The notes: generated by a model from the letters alone, not told the origin. Positions 51,982 through 63,234 are shown, counted from the stretch's first letter. The stretch: 64,000 bases of DNA from Turritopsis dohrnii (GCA_027922465.2 BQMF02000219.1:62001-126000); one strand, 5' to 3'. Program-made: numbers and translations.

Positions 51982-54038
51982 CCCAGCCGGCAAAAAGACG
52001 TTTTAAAAACGTCTTAAAGACGTCTTGGAAGACGTCTTAAATCCGTCTTAAACTGGTCGGATTTGTCCGTTTAGAAAACGTCTTTTCAAGACGTCTTTAA
52101 GACATCTTCCAAGACGTCTTTAAGACGTTTTTAAAACGCATTTTTAGACGTTTAAAACTTCTTTAAGACGTTTATCGCATGATTTTGTGTATTTCTTCCT
52201 CCTCAGCTTTTTTGACAGTAATCTAAAATACAAAAACCCTATTTAATGAGAGGTGTTATAACAATCACAAAAATGAAAACATCTAGAGTAAACAGGACAC
52301 ATACCAGTAACTGCTTGGTATAATCTTTTCTCCTCACTTTTTTCTTGTTATCATGTTAAAAGAACAATAAGCAACTTGGGTGGAGAATAATCTAAATAAA
52401 GAATGACACACACTCTTAGCAGAACAGAACAAACAGAATGCAGAAAGGATACATACAATAAAGTAATGTGTGCAACAAGCATAGAAAAGCATGAAAATTA
52501 AATTAAATTACCATTTCAGTATTAAATTAACAGCGTACTGGAAATCTGATTTATTTACTTGGATTAACTGAAACCTGAAAAACAGGCAAAACATTCATGT
52601 CTATCATTAAACTCCATAGATATTTCGAAACATCATCGAAGTGTATATATATGACAGAACAACAAACTCATAACAAGCACAAAAATTAAATATCAGTGCA
52701 AGAAACACAAGAATAACATAAATACTGATGTATTTATATCTTTACAACTTGAATATAAAAACAAATATGACAGACAAACTTTTCCAAAAACTCGTTATTG
52801 TGCTCGTTATTGGGTAAAATAAAATAATCTAGAGTATCTTAATCAAAGTAAAATGTCTAAACTTTAAATGTCTAAACTAAACTTTGCATCTATCATAGTA
52901 AAACAACCATCATTTTCAAATTTATCGTTTCGTACAACTTCAAAGTTCTGAATGGAAAAAAAATATTTCATGCGTTCGAAAATTTGTTCTAAAATTTTTG
53001 CAATGTCATTGTGGATGGTTTCTACGTATTGGTAGTAAGTTATTAATCAGAAATGATTACTACAAATAAATTTGTGATGAATTACTGATTAATTTACTAG
53101 AAATTATAACTTCTTATGATTTTCCCCCTCAAAAAGGATTCCATAATGTCATGGTACCATATGGTGTCAATATTCTGAAGTAACTACAAGCAAAAACATC
53201 ACAGTCATCATCTGTCAGCCATCCACAAATCACTTCATTACATTACTACACTTCTACTACTACATTAAACCAACGACAAAGCAAATTGAAACAGAAAAAA
53301 TCTCTCACGAAATGAAACAGGAAAGTCAGTAAGTTGCTAATATAAAGTTAAACAACAAAACTCAAAACTTGAAATATTGCCAGAAATCTTTAGAAATCAA
53401 GCATAAATCTTCCACTACTGACTACTCACGTCCTCAAACTAACATAAACATTGACTTAATCTCAAGTAACAAAATTATATAGATTTATATATTTAAAATT
53501 ATATTTAAAAAGTAAAAAACACTTACCGATTTATCAGCGAAGTCTTGATTTATGCAATGAGAAATCACAACTTCCAGAAGTATTTTGTAAAATTGACGAA
53601 CGGGAGATCCGATATTGTTAGAAAATGTTTCAAAGCTTTTTACCAATGAAATGTAATTTTTTTTGCTACTTAAAAGAAAGATATAATAGTTGTTTTTGTA
53701 AAATTAAAAAAAAAACTGACAAGTTTGAAACTTTTATATCAATATTTTACGAATACACTATTAATATTTACCCCCGTCATTCCTTCCCGCCACGCGCGAA
53801 ATCGAAATTCAAGGACGTCTTAAATACGCATTAAAAACGTCTTTCCAAGTCCTCGTTTAAAACATGAATTCGACGGCATTGCGAAAACGATAATAAGACG
53901 TCTTCAAAACGTCTAATTCTAAGACGTCTTTTGAAGACGCATTATGGGCGTTTTAAATGCGCATTATCAAGATACGTCTTATGAAGACCTGATTAAGACG
54001 AATTAAAGAAGTCTTAAAAACGTCTTGTGCCGGCTGGG
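51982..54038. mobile_element. 2.06-kb CCCAG element, AC duplication, inside a Helentron
   Basis: Ends CCCAGCCGGCAAAAAGACG and, on the other strand, CCCAGCCGGCACAAGACG. Flanked by AC at 51980-51981 and 54039-54040. Removing the element and one AC gives CGT ACA CTT in frame with the neighbouring Helitron residues (KLKR then TLDFRGH), matching the paralogue. Both ends (51982-52170, 53805-54038) are arrays of AAGACGTCTT and AAAACGTTTT palindromes. No coding inside. About 70 bp at 52968-53040 nearly match 44518-44590 in the 6.7-kb CCCAG element. Confidence 0.94.
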
Positions 54039-54040
54039 AC

Positions 54041-54734
54041 ACTTGATTTCAGAGGACATGTTTATTTTGAAGCTGTTAGACCTGAATTTGTTTCAAGAGT
54101 TCTGCAGTATCTAAAAGCAAACAATCATCTTTATAACAATGTTCAAATCTGTATAGATAATATCCCAGCTGATATTGTTCTTAATCATGAAAATAAGCAT
54201 GAGAGCCAATTAAATGAACCTTCCAAGGTGATTCATTATCTACTTGATAATTCTGATGAACCCATTTCTCTTATTCTTGAAACTTCTAATAGTTCTGTAG
54301 ATGAAGGTTGTAATCAAGTAGTGAGTGACAATATATATGAAAGTGATGATTTAGAAACAACTGAAGATCTCTAAGTGTGTATCGCACCTCTGCTGATGAA
54401 ACTTCGTTTATGTCAACGGTCTATTGAAGATATTGACTATGAAATAATTAATTTGGCACCTGGTGAAGGTGTTAAGCCAATAGGCATTTTGGATGATGAA
54501 TACTGTGAAGAGCTAGCATATCCATATTTGTTCCCTAGTGGTAATTTTGGCTATAAAGTGAAACGAGATGTTACGTTAAGTACATCTAAGTATTCCAACC
54601 AACGTCTTTTAAATTACATTCAAAAATTTGCATCAGATTCTGATTATGTATTTTTTGCTAATTCTGTAATGCAGCAATCACAACTACGTAGTCAGATAAC
54701 TATTGAATTCAAAAGATTTCCACAAAAACTTTAA
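54041..54734 (+). pseudogene. Helentron Helitron_like_N region
   Basis: TLDFRGHVYFEAVRPEFVSR is followed by YLKANNHLYNNVQICIDNIP, an acidic stretch (54200-54370) and a stop, then DIDYEIINLAPGEGVKPIGI, DDEYCEELAYPYLFPSGNFG, SNQRLLNYIQKFASDSDYVF and SQLRSQITIEFKRF. This is the conserved N-terminal region ahead of the HUH nuclease in RepHel proteins. It is interrupted by a nonsense codon at 54372 and a frame change at about 54715. Confidence 0.85.
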
Positions 54735-55845
54735 CAGCAGGAATATTGAATCAAAATTTTAAAGAAACAGTTCGGCAGTTTATAGCAAATGACAAAGCGT
54801 TCAGCTTTATGAGTTCTGTTAAAGGAACTCCAGCTTATTGGAAAACATTTCTTCAAGAAGTTTTGGCTATGGTTAAACAAATAGGTCCACCAACATTTCT
54901 TTGACACTTTATTGTGCAGATCTCCGCTGGAGAGAACTATTATCTATCATTTACAAATTGAAATGTGATAAATTGCCAGCAAAGGAAATTGATTACCAAA
55001 CAAGATGCAAATTATTAAATAGTAATCCCGTTCTACTGGCAAGACACTTTCAATATAGAGTTGAAACTTTTTTTAAGGATATTTCAATTGATGTCCCTCT
55101 TAGTAAAACTTGCTATTATGTGATAGGTATGGAATTTCAAGTAAGAGGTAGCCCCCATGTCCATGCTTTTCTTTGGACTAAAGATACACCAACTCTTACT
55201 AAGGAAACTAAAGACACATATATTCAATATGTTGATGCAAAGATAAAAGCCCAACTACCGTCTGATGATAGAACAGAACTGAATTCACTTGTTAAAACTT
55301 TTCAGTTGCACCGACATTCCAAAACCTGTAGAAAATATCAGCACAAAACTTGCTGTTTTAATTTTGGAAAGTTTTTTACTGGACAAACTATAATTGCGGA
55401 ACCTTTGCCTCTTTCAATGGATCCAGAAGACTAAAAACAGTGTATGAAGGGGCGCGAAGATATATTACATCCGGTTAGGAAGTACATAAATGATTTTCTA
55501 GATCCAAGAAAGCAAAACTTTTTTGACAGCAGTGGTGAACATTTTATCAATCTCCTTTCAATAGATGATATTTTAGGGAGCTTAAATATAGCTAAGGATG
55601 ATTATAATAGAGCCCTTTCAATTTCTTCTGATGAAGATTTTGAAATACATCTCAAGCGAATGCCCGACTCTTCTTTTATAAACAATTATTTTCCCATTGG
55701 CCTCCTTTCATGGGAGGCTAACATTGACATTCAACCAGTGTATAACCATTACAAAGCTATTACTTACATTCTACTTATTATTCTCTCAAGTGTGCTGATG
55801 TTGAAAGTGACAGTCAACCAAGTCAACTTCCTGAAGGGTTTATAG
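54735..55845 (+). pseudogene. Helentron Rep (HUH nuclease) domain
   Basis: After a frame change the chain reads TAGILNQNFKETVRQFIAND, FMSSVKGTPAYWKTFLQEVL and GPPTFL, another slip, then LLARHFQYRVETFFKDI, EFQVRGSPHVHAFLW with the HUH metal site (His-Val-His) intact, FQLHRHSKTCRKYQHKTCCF, and a stop at 55432. DDYNRALSISSDEDFEIHLK with FINNYFPIGLLSWEANIDIQ follows and holds candidate catalytic tyrosines. The HUH nuclease nicks one strand and stays bound through tyrosine during rolling-circle transposition. Several frameshifts and stops make this copy inactive. Confidence 0.87.
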
Positions 55846-55912
55846 ATAAAAACCATCCAATTACTAATTACCCAAGAATTGTGCCTTTGATGAACTCATC
55901 TGATAAGTTAAA

Positions 55913-57600
55913 ATGTCGATGAACAATAGGAAAAAACAACCAGAAGACTATGCTCATCTCCTTCTGTTTATGTTTTATCCTTTTAGAAGTGAGGAGGAAT
56001 TATTATCAAAGAATGGATCTTATGTTGAAAAATTAATTGAATTAGGAGTTATTGGCATAGTTAACCTAAACAGGCAATTAATTGAGCCTTTCTCTAAGCA
56101 ATGTGATGAAGCTTATGAACAATTCCTTGACAATCAAGTAAATTCACATTGTGATTGTGATAGTCAATGCGAAAACGAAGAGACAATGGTTGATCAAACG
56201 TTTGTCAATACTGAAGAACATATTAATCCTGGGTTTGGTGCTTTTCATTTTGCAACTGCATCGTTAGTATTGTCTGAAAATGAAATTTATAGTCGAATAC
56301 GCTCATTAAATAGTCAGCAGAGAAATATCTTTGACTTCATCATCCAATGGACAATTGATTTCATCAAAAATCTTAACTGTGCAGCTCCAATGCAACTGTA
56401 GCCTTTCCATCTATTTATAACTGGTGGTGGAGGGGTAAATCACACTTGCTTACTACAATTTACCATTCAGTTACTAAACTGCCTTTGTATAGAAGTGGTG
56501 AGCCTGACAAGCCAAGGGTACTGGTATTAGCACCTACAGCTGTAGCTGTCATTAACATAAATGTAACTACAATTCAATCTGGCTTAGCAATTCCTACCAG
56601 AGGTAAATTGTTTCCTTTAAATGACAAAGCAAAATCTACTCTACGTATAAAATGGTCTTGCATTGAACTAATATTTATTGATGAAATATCAATGGTTTCT
56701 GGCAGATTGTTTAGAGACGTTTGCGTGAAATTTTTGCTTGTGATAAAAACTTGGGTGGAAAACCAGTTAGTTATTTTGTTATTTTACGACAAAAAGGAGA
56801 TGATGGCTTTATCAAACTATTGAACCAAGTAAGAGTTGGTTCTTTAGATATTATGAATACTGAACTCTTAAAATCTAGATTTGTGGATAAAAATGATACT
56901 GAATATCCTAGGGAAACTATTCACATATTTGCTGAAAATGCTCCAGTAGATATGCATAATAAGATAATGTTAGACAATTTAGAAACTGTTGAATTTCATA
57001 TTCCTGCCATTGATGAGTACCCAAGAGAATCTGAAATGTCAAATTCTGATATTACTTGGATTTGAAATGCCAAATTAAGTGAAACAGGTGGCCTTGCTTA
57101 AGAACTTTATTTAAAGGAATATAGACATAGAAGATAAGTTGATAAATGGACAAGTTGGTTTTGTTAGATACATTAAGTTCGATAACATCAAAGTTACAAA
57201 CATATATGTTCAATTAGACGATGAGATTGCTGGTGGTGAATGTAGGCAGTCAGATTATCTCTCAAGAATTAATGGCTGGATAAATATTCAACGTACTGAA
57301 TCAGTTTTTAATACAAAGAAACGGTTTTCTAACTCTCCTTCCATTCGTCGAACACAATTTCCCATAATGTTGGCATGGGCTTGCACTTGTCATAAAGTAA
57401 AAGGCTTAAGTTTGTCATCAGCTGTCATTAGTTTTGAGCTTTTCACGCAAAAGCAATTCAGTCGTGTTACAAGTATAGAACAACTCTTTTTTCTTGGAGA
57501 TTATTCAGAAGCATCGATTAGAGTTAATGTAAAAGCGGAAACTGAGTACCATAGATTACGCCAGGATAACTTTTTTGTGCCAGTTAAAGAGTTGTTTGCT
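55913..57600 (+). pseudogene. Helentron PIF1-type helicase domain
   Basis: YAHLLLFMFYPFRSEEELL leads to LNSQQRNIFDFIIQWT and FHLFITGGGG, where the Walker A lysine loop is damaged by an apparent 4-base loss (GGGG runs straight into TAAATCACAC); the frame continues as SHLLTTIYHSVTKLP. LVLAPTAVAVININ and LIFIDEISMVSGRLF (Walker B) follow, then GGKPVSYFVILRQ, NQVRVGSLDI, INGQVGFVRYI, FPIMLAWACTCHKVKGLSLS (motif V region) and FSRVTSIEQLFFLG (motif VI region). This is a 5' to 3' DNA helicase domain. Frame breaks occur at about 56402, 56430, 56740 and 57062. It leads without a gap into the endonuclease. Confidence 0.88.
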
Positions 57601-58221
57601 TCCCCAAGTAATCTGATGGTATGTATACTGAATGTTAGGTCACTATCAAAACATGCTAAAGATATTGCATCCGATTCCATACGCTGTGATGTTGATGTAC
57701 TGTGTTTCACTGAAACTCAAATACAGCCTGGATATAATGTTCAACATATTGAAGATTCTCTGTTCCAATTCCATATTGACTTTACCGGGGTCAGTAATCA
57801 TAGATTTAATAATTTGGCTGTATGCCATAAGAATTCTGTGGTTATGGAAAGACATTTGCAACTAAACGCAGTTTCAATTGTCACTTTCAGAAAACTCAGC
57901 TTTTCACATGAACGAATCTCGGTCGCTTTGATTTATCGGCAACATAATATTCCATTAGATGTTTTCTTGAATACTTTGTGTCACATTATAATTGAACATA
58001 ACGTAGACATGTTGGTAGGAGATTTTAATATTGATGCCTTAAGTAATGATCAAAATCCTTTGAATGAACCCCAAGAACATTATAAATTAATTGTTCATTG
58101 TCACACACACCTTAGCGGTGGTAAGGGACAGATTTCAAGATGATAACACATTCAAGACAGTCGTACATAATGTTTATTTTTCTGATAATGATGCAGTGTG
58201 TTTTCAGTTACAAAAGATGTA
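57601..58221 (+). pseudogene. Helentron endonuclease domain
   Basis: Continuous with the helicase: LMVCILNVRSLSKHAKDIA, VLCFTETQI, FNNLAVCHKNSVVMERHLQ, SVALIYRQHN, DMLVGDFNIDALSN and HTHLSGG, then a frameshift near 58115 and VVHNVYFSDNDAVCFQLQ before the stop. The fused AP-endonuclease-like domain is the mark of Helentrons (Helitron2 type). The final SDH motif reads SDN here, so the catalytic histidine is lost; the minus-strand copy keeps SDH. Confidence 0.88.
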
Positions 58222-58879
58222 AGTATATAATTTCATTTCTGAAGAATGAGAAGTATATATACTCAAAGTAACCTTATTACTCCTTCTTACTATTTTAGAC
58301 TATTAAAATGAGCAGCAAATCTACATCACTAAAAATAAGAAGTCATCCCATGCTCAAAGTGAATTAACTTTTGCTAGTAAAAATTCAAAAAAAGTAGAAG
58401 TAATAAGCAAACAAAAGCTTCAAGGTTTGATTATACCAAATGATTTATTTCATTCACAAGATGATCACAAGGAAGGTAAAATTTAGTTGTGTGTGTATGT
58501 TTGCTATTTGAATATTCAACATTTGAAGAATGTATTGAATATTAGATTCCATCATGGCAGACACCGTTCCTGTCCATGATGTTGGCCCAAGACACTCTGC
58601 TGGACCAGCAGATATACAGTTGGTTGTGTTTTGTTTTGTTTTGCTGGTTTTTTGTTTTGGTTTTTGTTGTTTTTCTCAGTTACTATATCACATTTAATTT
58701 TCAATCAGATTTCAAGCGAAAAGTGGGCGGAAACATAAATAGCATTGAAGATGGTAAAGTTAATCACTTACATTGCAATTTTAATGGCAGCTGAGCTAAA
58801 ATAAAATCCTGAAATTTCTGAAAATTCCTTTCAGCGAAAATGAACCTTTTTAAAGTAGAATATTGTCTGTTATTTATTT
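58222..58879. other. Interval between endonuclease and RPA-like gene
   Basis: Possible first exons of the RPA-like gene: MSSKSTSLKIRSHPMLK at 58308, and KRKVGGNINSIEDG before a GTAAAG donor at 58755. Neither is secure. Confidence 0.35.
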
Positions 58880-59758
58880 TTTAATCTTTGGGTAATTTTT
58901 CGGAATCACTTGTTACCTACGTTCACTGCGTTTCACTTGTGAAAAAATCTCCATGCAACGTTGAGTATTACAATATGGTTTTACAAACCAAAACAGACGT
59001 TCACAGGTCAGTGTCGTATCAGCTAGAAATGACATCAAAGTTAATAGAAGTGGCTATATCAAAATCCCCTGTGAAAGAACGTTCTGAGGAAGCATAAGAG
59101 AGACGTGGTAAACCTTGAAGCTTTCCTCAGCGTGGAAGATAGGCCCGTAATAGCTACCACGTTAAAATATGGTAATACTCCCGTAATCAATAGGAAAGAC
59201 GTCATGGCAAATGATCACACTGGCTTCATTAAGATCTCTGTCTGGGGTAACCATATTGATCAAGTCCGCACTTGATGGAAAGTGGAACTTATTACTTAGA
59301 GAACGTGGTCGTAAAAAAATGGACTTATGTTATCAGCCTTTCCACATCAGCGAAGACGTCGATTAAACCCTGGAAGAATACAATAGAAAAAAGTCACGTC
59401 ATGTTGCCAGAGCTTATTACGCACACGCTCAAGTTCCGTCCGGAATCGATCGAATCGTTGTCTTCCAAGCAACAGTGCAGTAAATGTTACTTCAACTTCA
59501 GGAAAGCTTTTTAAAGGTCCTTCGTGTAAATCGATGGTGCTAGCGAAAAATATGCGTAAAAGGTATGCTTTAAAAATTGCTTTCAAAGAAATGTCAAAAA
59601 CGGTCACCATGTTTGATGATTGGGTACGCAAATATTGCGAAGAAAAAATTTGTGACTTAGATGATCCGGACGAAATTTCTGTCCAAATTCTGTCAGATGA
59701 GGAAACCATACTCATTGTAAATAACACATACAATGTTATCGGGTTCAAAAACCTTTAA
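58880..59758 (+). pseudogene. RPA-like single-strand DNA-binding protein of the Helentron
   Basis: Two OB-fold-like segments and a zinc-ribbon tail can be read with frame breaks. The first: TYVHCVSLVKKSPCNVEYYN, MVLQTKTDVHRSVSY, ISKSPVKERSEEA. The second: INRKDVMANDHTGFIKISVW, GNHIDQV, two stops, then GTYYLENVVVKKWTYVISLS and STSAKTSI. The tail: QQCSKCYFNF, then MRKRYALKIAFKEMSKT and IVNNTYNVIGFKNL. RPA1-like genes are known passengers or partners in Helitrons of plants and animals, where they would coat the displaced strand. It lies between the endonuclease and a candidate Helitron 3' terminus at 60033 in the same direction. Not functional. Confidence 0.75.
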
Positions 59759-59985
59759 AGAAAGAACACTGCAGTGACATTCTTTGGTTTTATTTGTTAA
59801 ACGATTATGTTAGGTGAAGATATCTTCTATTTGATTTCAACTTTTGTCATATTCTTCTGTTTCTGTTACTTTCTTGTTATAGACACCTTTTGTATGTCAC
59901 TTGATATACTCTAACGTAGAAACGTCTCTTTCAAAGCCTGTCAAACAAATAGTCAATGTCGACTATTCTACCATAAAAATCTATC

Positions 59986-60033
59986 GAGGCTTTTGCCTCT
60001 GACTTGCGGCCGTTAACGGCAGCTTTATTCTAG
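59986..60033 (+). other. Candidate 3' terminus of the plus-strand Helentron
   Basis: Two perfect small hairpins, GAGGCTTTTGCCTC (59986-59999) and the palindrome GCCGTTAACGGC (60009-60020), are followed 9 nt later by CTAG (60030-60033). A hairpin 7-12 nt before CTRR is the classical Helitron end. If correct, the element includes the RPA-like gene. Helentrons often end differently, so this needs a second copy for proof. Confidence 0.5.
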
Positions 60034-60055
60034 ATTAAATTGACATAATTTATTT

Positions 60056-60960
60056 TCAAGGATCTGTCCTATGTCCATTGCTTTTTGTTATCTTCACAAA
60101 CACTCTAGCTGAAATTGCTGGTGAGTCAGAACTTTTCTTGTATGCCGATGACTTGAAAATATTCAGAGAAATTGAAACCACGACTGACGCTGTTAACCTA
60201 CAAAGTGATCTAAACAAATTCTTGCATTGGACAGATACCTTCCTATTGAAATTCCATCCGAAAAAATGTGAGCACACGAAAAAAAAGTCAAAGTTGAAGT
60301 CTCCTGACGCAACACAGTATGTAATGGATGGCACTGTCCTCATGCAAAAATCAGATGTGAATGACCTAGGCATAAATTTCGAGCATCTTTCATTTGAAAA
60401 ACACATTAACGAAAAGGTGAAAAAAGCTAATGCTCTTGTTGGTATGTTACGGCGAACGTTTGTCTACCTCGATAAGGATGGTTTCAAGCTGCTGTTCACA
60501 AGTATTGTACGCCCCCACCTCGAATATGGTGCTCCCGTGTGGAACCCTCACCTGCAACGACAAATCTCCCTTCTGAAGGAGGTAAAACGTCGCGCAACAC
60601 TATTGATACCTGAAATGAAAACCTTAGCTACAAGGAAAGATTGGAAATTCCATCTCTGCAGTATCCTCGATATAAGGGCGACATGATCGAGATGTATAAG
60701 ATCACCCATGATCTTTATGACAAAGAAGCTATCGGAAATTTTCTTCGCTTTTGATCTCTGGATAGACAAAAACACAACCTACGTCGTCACGAATTCACAA
60801 TTACCCGACGAAAGTGTCTTAAAGACGTTAAAAAGTATTCATTTCAAAATCGAGTTGCGGAACAATGGAATAACCTGCCACTGGACGTTGTGCAAGCACC
60901 ATCACTTAATACTTTCTAAAAGTCGACTCGATAAGTTATGGAAAAGTGCTGGTATCATGT
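60056..60960 (+). pseudogene. Reverse-transcriptase fragment, jockey/CR1-like
   Basis: Starts abruptly with PLLFVIFTNTLAEIAGE, then LFLYADDLKIFREI (catalytic YADD), NKFLHWTDTFLLKFHPKKC, DLGINFEHLSFEKHINEKV, FTSIVRPHLEYGAPVWNPHL and KEVKRRATLLIPEM; after a frameshift near 60680 it continues to RNNGITCHWTLCKHH and SRLDKLW. This is the second half of an RT from a jockey- or CR1/L2-like element, 5'-truncated, not of the CR1 family at 34-37 kb (the sequence blocks differ). It lies between the two Helentron copies and its 3' end seems to abut the minus-strand Helentron at about 60960. Confidence 0.85.
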
Positions 60961-61435
60961 TCGATATCAATCTGAATCTCATGGAAACAAAAGTTATGTT
61001 TTCTAGGGTCAAATGTTCATTAATATAACTTTTTACACACTCTAGTAAATTACTCCTCCACTTCATAATATTTTGCTTCTCTAAAGAATCCATACCATCT
61101 GGTAAAGGTTCAGCAACTATAGTTTGGTCCGTAAAAAATTTGCCAAACTTAAAACGAAAAGCCATATTTTTATATTTGCGACATGTTTGGGAATGTCTGT
61201 GCAATTGGAAAGTTTTGACTGATGACTTCAATTCCACATCAGAGTCCCTGGAATGGAGTTGTGCACTGATTTTGGAATTAATATATTGAATATAAATTCT
61301 TTATTTTCTCCGTTCGAGGTGGGCTTTCTTTAGTTCATACAAATGCATGAACATAAGGACTCCCTCTAACTTGGAATTGTACTCTAACAGCATAATACTG
61401 TGATTTACCAAGTGGACCATCAATCAATAAATATC
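60961..61435 (-). pseudogene. Minus-strand Helentron, Rep (HUH) part
   Basis: LLRYLLIDGPLGKSQYYAVR, then VQFQVRGSPYVHAFV, where the first His of the HUH pair is Tyr, a stop, and further on VKTFQLHRHSQTCRKYKNMA, FRFKFGKFFTDQTIVAEPLP and KSYINEHLT. The matching stretch of the plus-strand copy is GSPHVHAFLW and QHKTCCFNFGKFFTGQTI. The copy ends at about 60961 beside the RT fragment, so helicase and endonuclease are missing. The changed metal ligand and frameshifts make it inactive. Confidence 0.82.
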
Positions 61436-62065
61436 TTAAAAGAATTTTTCAAATCGATATTGAAAGTGTCTAGCAAGTAAAACTGGATTACGATTAAGCA
61501 GTTTACATCTTTCTTGGTAATTCATTACTTCTATCTCATTCTCTGACAAATTTCTGTGTTTTAACTCAGCACATGAAAGTGTCAAGAAGAATGTTGGTGT
61601 CCCCAACTGTCTAGCCATAGCTAATACTTCTTGTAAAAATCTTTTCCAGTAAGCAGGAGTCCCTTTAACTGAACTCATGAAACTATATGCTTTGTCATGT
61701 GCAATAAACTGTTTCACAGTTTATTTAAAATTCTGACTGAGCATACCAGCTGTTAAATTGTCACTAAAAACTTTCTTCATGGCAATATTTATCTTATTTC
61801 GCAAATTCAACTGCTGACATGTAAAAATGTAATCAGAATCACTAGCAAATTGTTGCGTGTAGTTCAAAAGACGCTGATTAAAGTATTTCACTGGACTCAA
61901 TGGAACAACCCTTTTTACATGATATCCAAACTTTCCAGTAGGAAATAAATATGGATGTACAAGTTCCTCACAGAAATCATCATTTAAAATTCCTATTGGA
62001 CTTTCAACTTTTCCAGGTGCCAAGTTAACAATTTCATTGTCAACATCCTCTTCCAATGGGGACAT
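61436..62065 (-). pseudogene. Minus-strand Helentron, Helitron_like_N region
   Basis: DVDNEIVNLAPGKVESPIGI, LNDDFCEELVHPYLFPTGKF, FNQRLLNYTQQFASDSDYIF, then after a slip at about 61720 QFIAHDKAYSFMSSVKGTPA, YWKRFLQEVLAMARQLGTPT, FFLTLSCAELKHRN and LLARHFQYRFEKFF. Residue for residue parallel to 54.4-55.1 kb of the plus-strand copy, roughly four in five identical, so the two Helentrons are of one family. Confidence 0.87.
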
Positions 62066-62510
62066 GGGACATTAACGTTGTCTCATCACAAGGAAAACGG
62101 TAAGCATTCATTGGATCTTCAATGTCTGACTCATTCTCTTTACTAACTATATCATCACTTTTTAATGATCAGTTTCAAGTAATATAGATAAGGGCTCCTC
62201 TACATTGTCTAAAAGATATTGATTGATTTTTGAATGATCCATATAAGAAATTTCATTATTTTCATGAATAAAATCAGTTGGTATATTATCAATTTGCTTC
62301 AATATTCTTGTGAAGGTGGTTATGAAGTCTTAAATAATGCAGTATTTTATTAATAAACTTTGTTCTGACAGCCTCAAAATACATATGTCCTCTATATTCT
62401 AGTTTACGTTTAAGTTTGATGATCACAGCACCATTGCTATCTGCACACATTGGCAAAACATTAACTGTTTCATTTTCATTGACAGGCACGTTACACAATG
62501 CTCCTCTCAC
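62066..62510 (-). pseudogene. Minus-strand Helentron, DUF6570-like region (uninterrupted site)
   Basis: GALCNVPVNENETVNVLPMC, DSNGAVIIKLKRKLEYRGHM and YFEAVRTKFINKILHYLRLH. It includes the exact place (KLKR/KLEYRG) where the plus-strand copy is split by the CCCAG element and so serves as an empty-site reference. The rest, to 62066, is an acidic linker with broken frames. Confidence 0.8.
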
Positions 62511-62726
62511 TTTCGGAAACTGTCCATTTGCATTATTGTTACTATAAGTACTTTTTCAAGACGTTGCATATCTTTCAATTCATCAGGTAGTTCATAAATC
62601 TGAAGTTTATTAGATATTGATTGACATGGAATCTTACTTTTTCTCAACTTTCCATGACAGGCATTACATATATAATAGAAACCATCATAGGAAGAAACAG
62701 TGTTACAATATCTTTCAACATGGATA

Positions 62727-63234
62727 CTAGGATAACCTTTTACAGAAAATTTTGTTTCTTAAAACAGTTGATGAAGTATAGTGATTCCGGCGTACAGAAT
62801 TTGAAAATGAAGACCTAAAGACATCCTGTAAATCAATACTTATCGATATATCAACGAACTGTATCTGAAAATATGTTGTTTCCATGGATTGATATTGCAA
62901 GTAAAAGACTTGGATATAGTATTCTACTATTCTAGCATTCCCATAAGTTTGCAACAACATTCCCATAAGTTAACAAATTTTAAAGAACTGATAATTCTCT
63001 TTCATCCCTGCTATGAGAATCAAAACGGTAGCAAGTTTCATCAAATAGGGAAGGGAATATTGCAACTGTGAATTCATTTATAAACAACAAACATGGGGTA
63101 CGATTTGATGAAAAAAGAACTCTCAGAAAGGAGAAGTCAGGTAAAAAACTGGCTTCACAGGTGTGACGTTCTGAATAGTTAACATTAGTAACCTTTCCAT
63201 CAATTCGGATATTGTGTGGTTGATGAATTATCAA
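62727..63234 (-). pseudogene. Minus-strand Helentron, cysteine-protease module
   Basis: SFLPDFSFLRVLFSSNRTPC, FINEFTVAIFPSLFDETCYR, FDSHSRDERELSV, then after a frame change YIQVFYLQYQSMETTYFQIQ and FVDISISIDLQDVFRSSFSN. The Asp/His pair (FDSHSRD) is kept; the region with the nucleophilic Cys lies upstream of 63234 and is not readable. Parallel to residues 90-215 of the plus-strand module. Confidence 0.8.

Noticed and set aside
57646..57865. Frames on both strands overlapping the Helentron endonuclease
   Set aside because: Shadows of the plus-strand endonuclease coding, which has the recognisable motifs.
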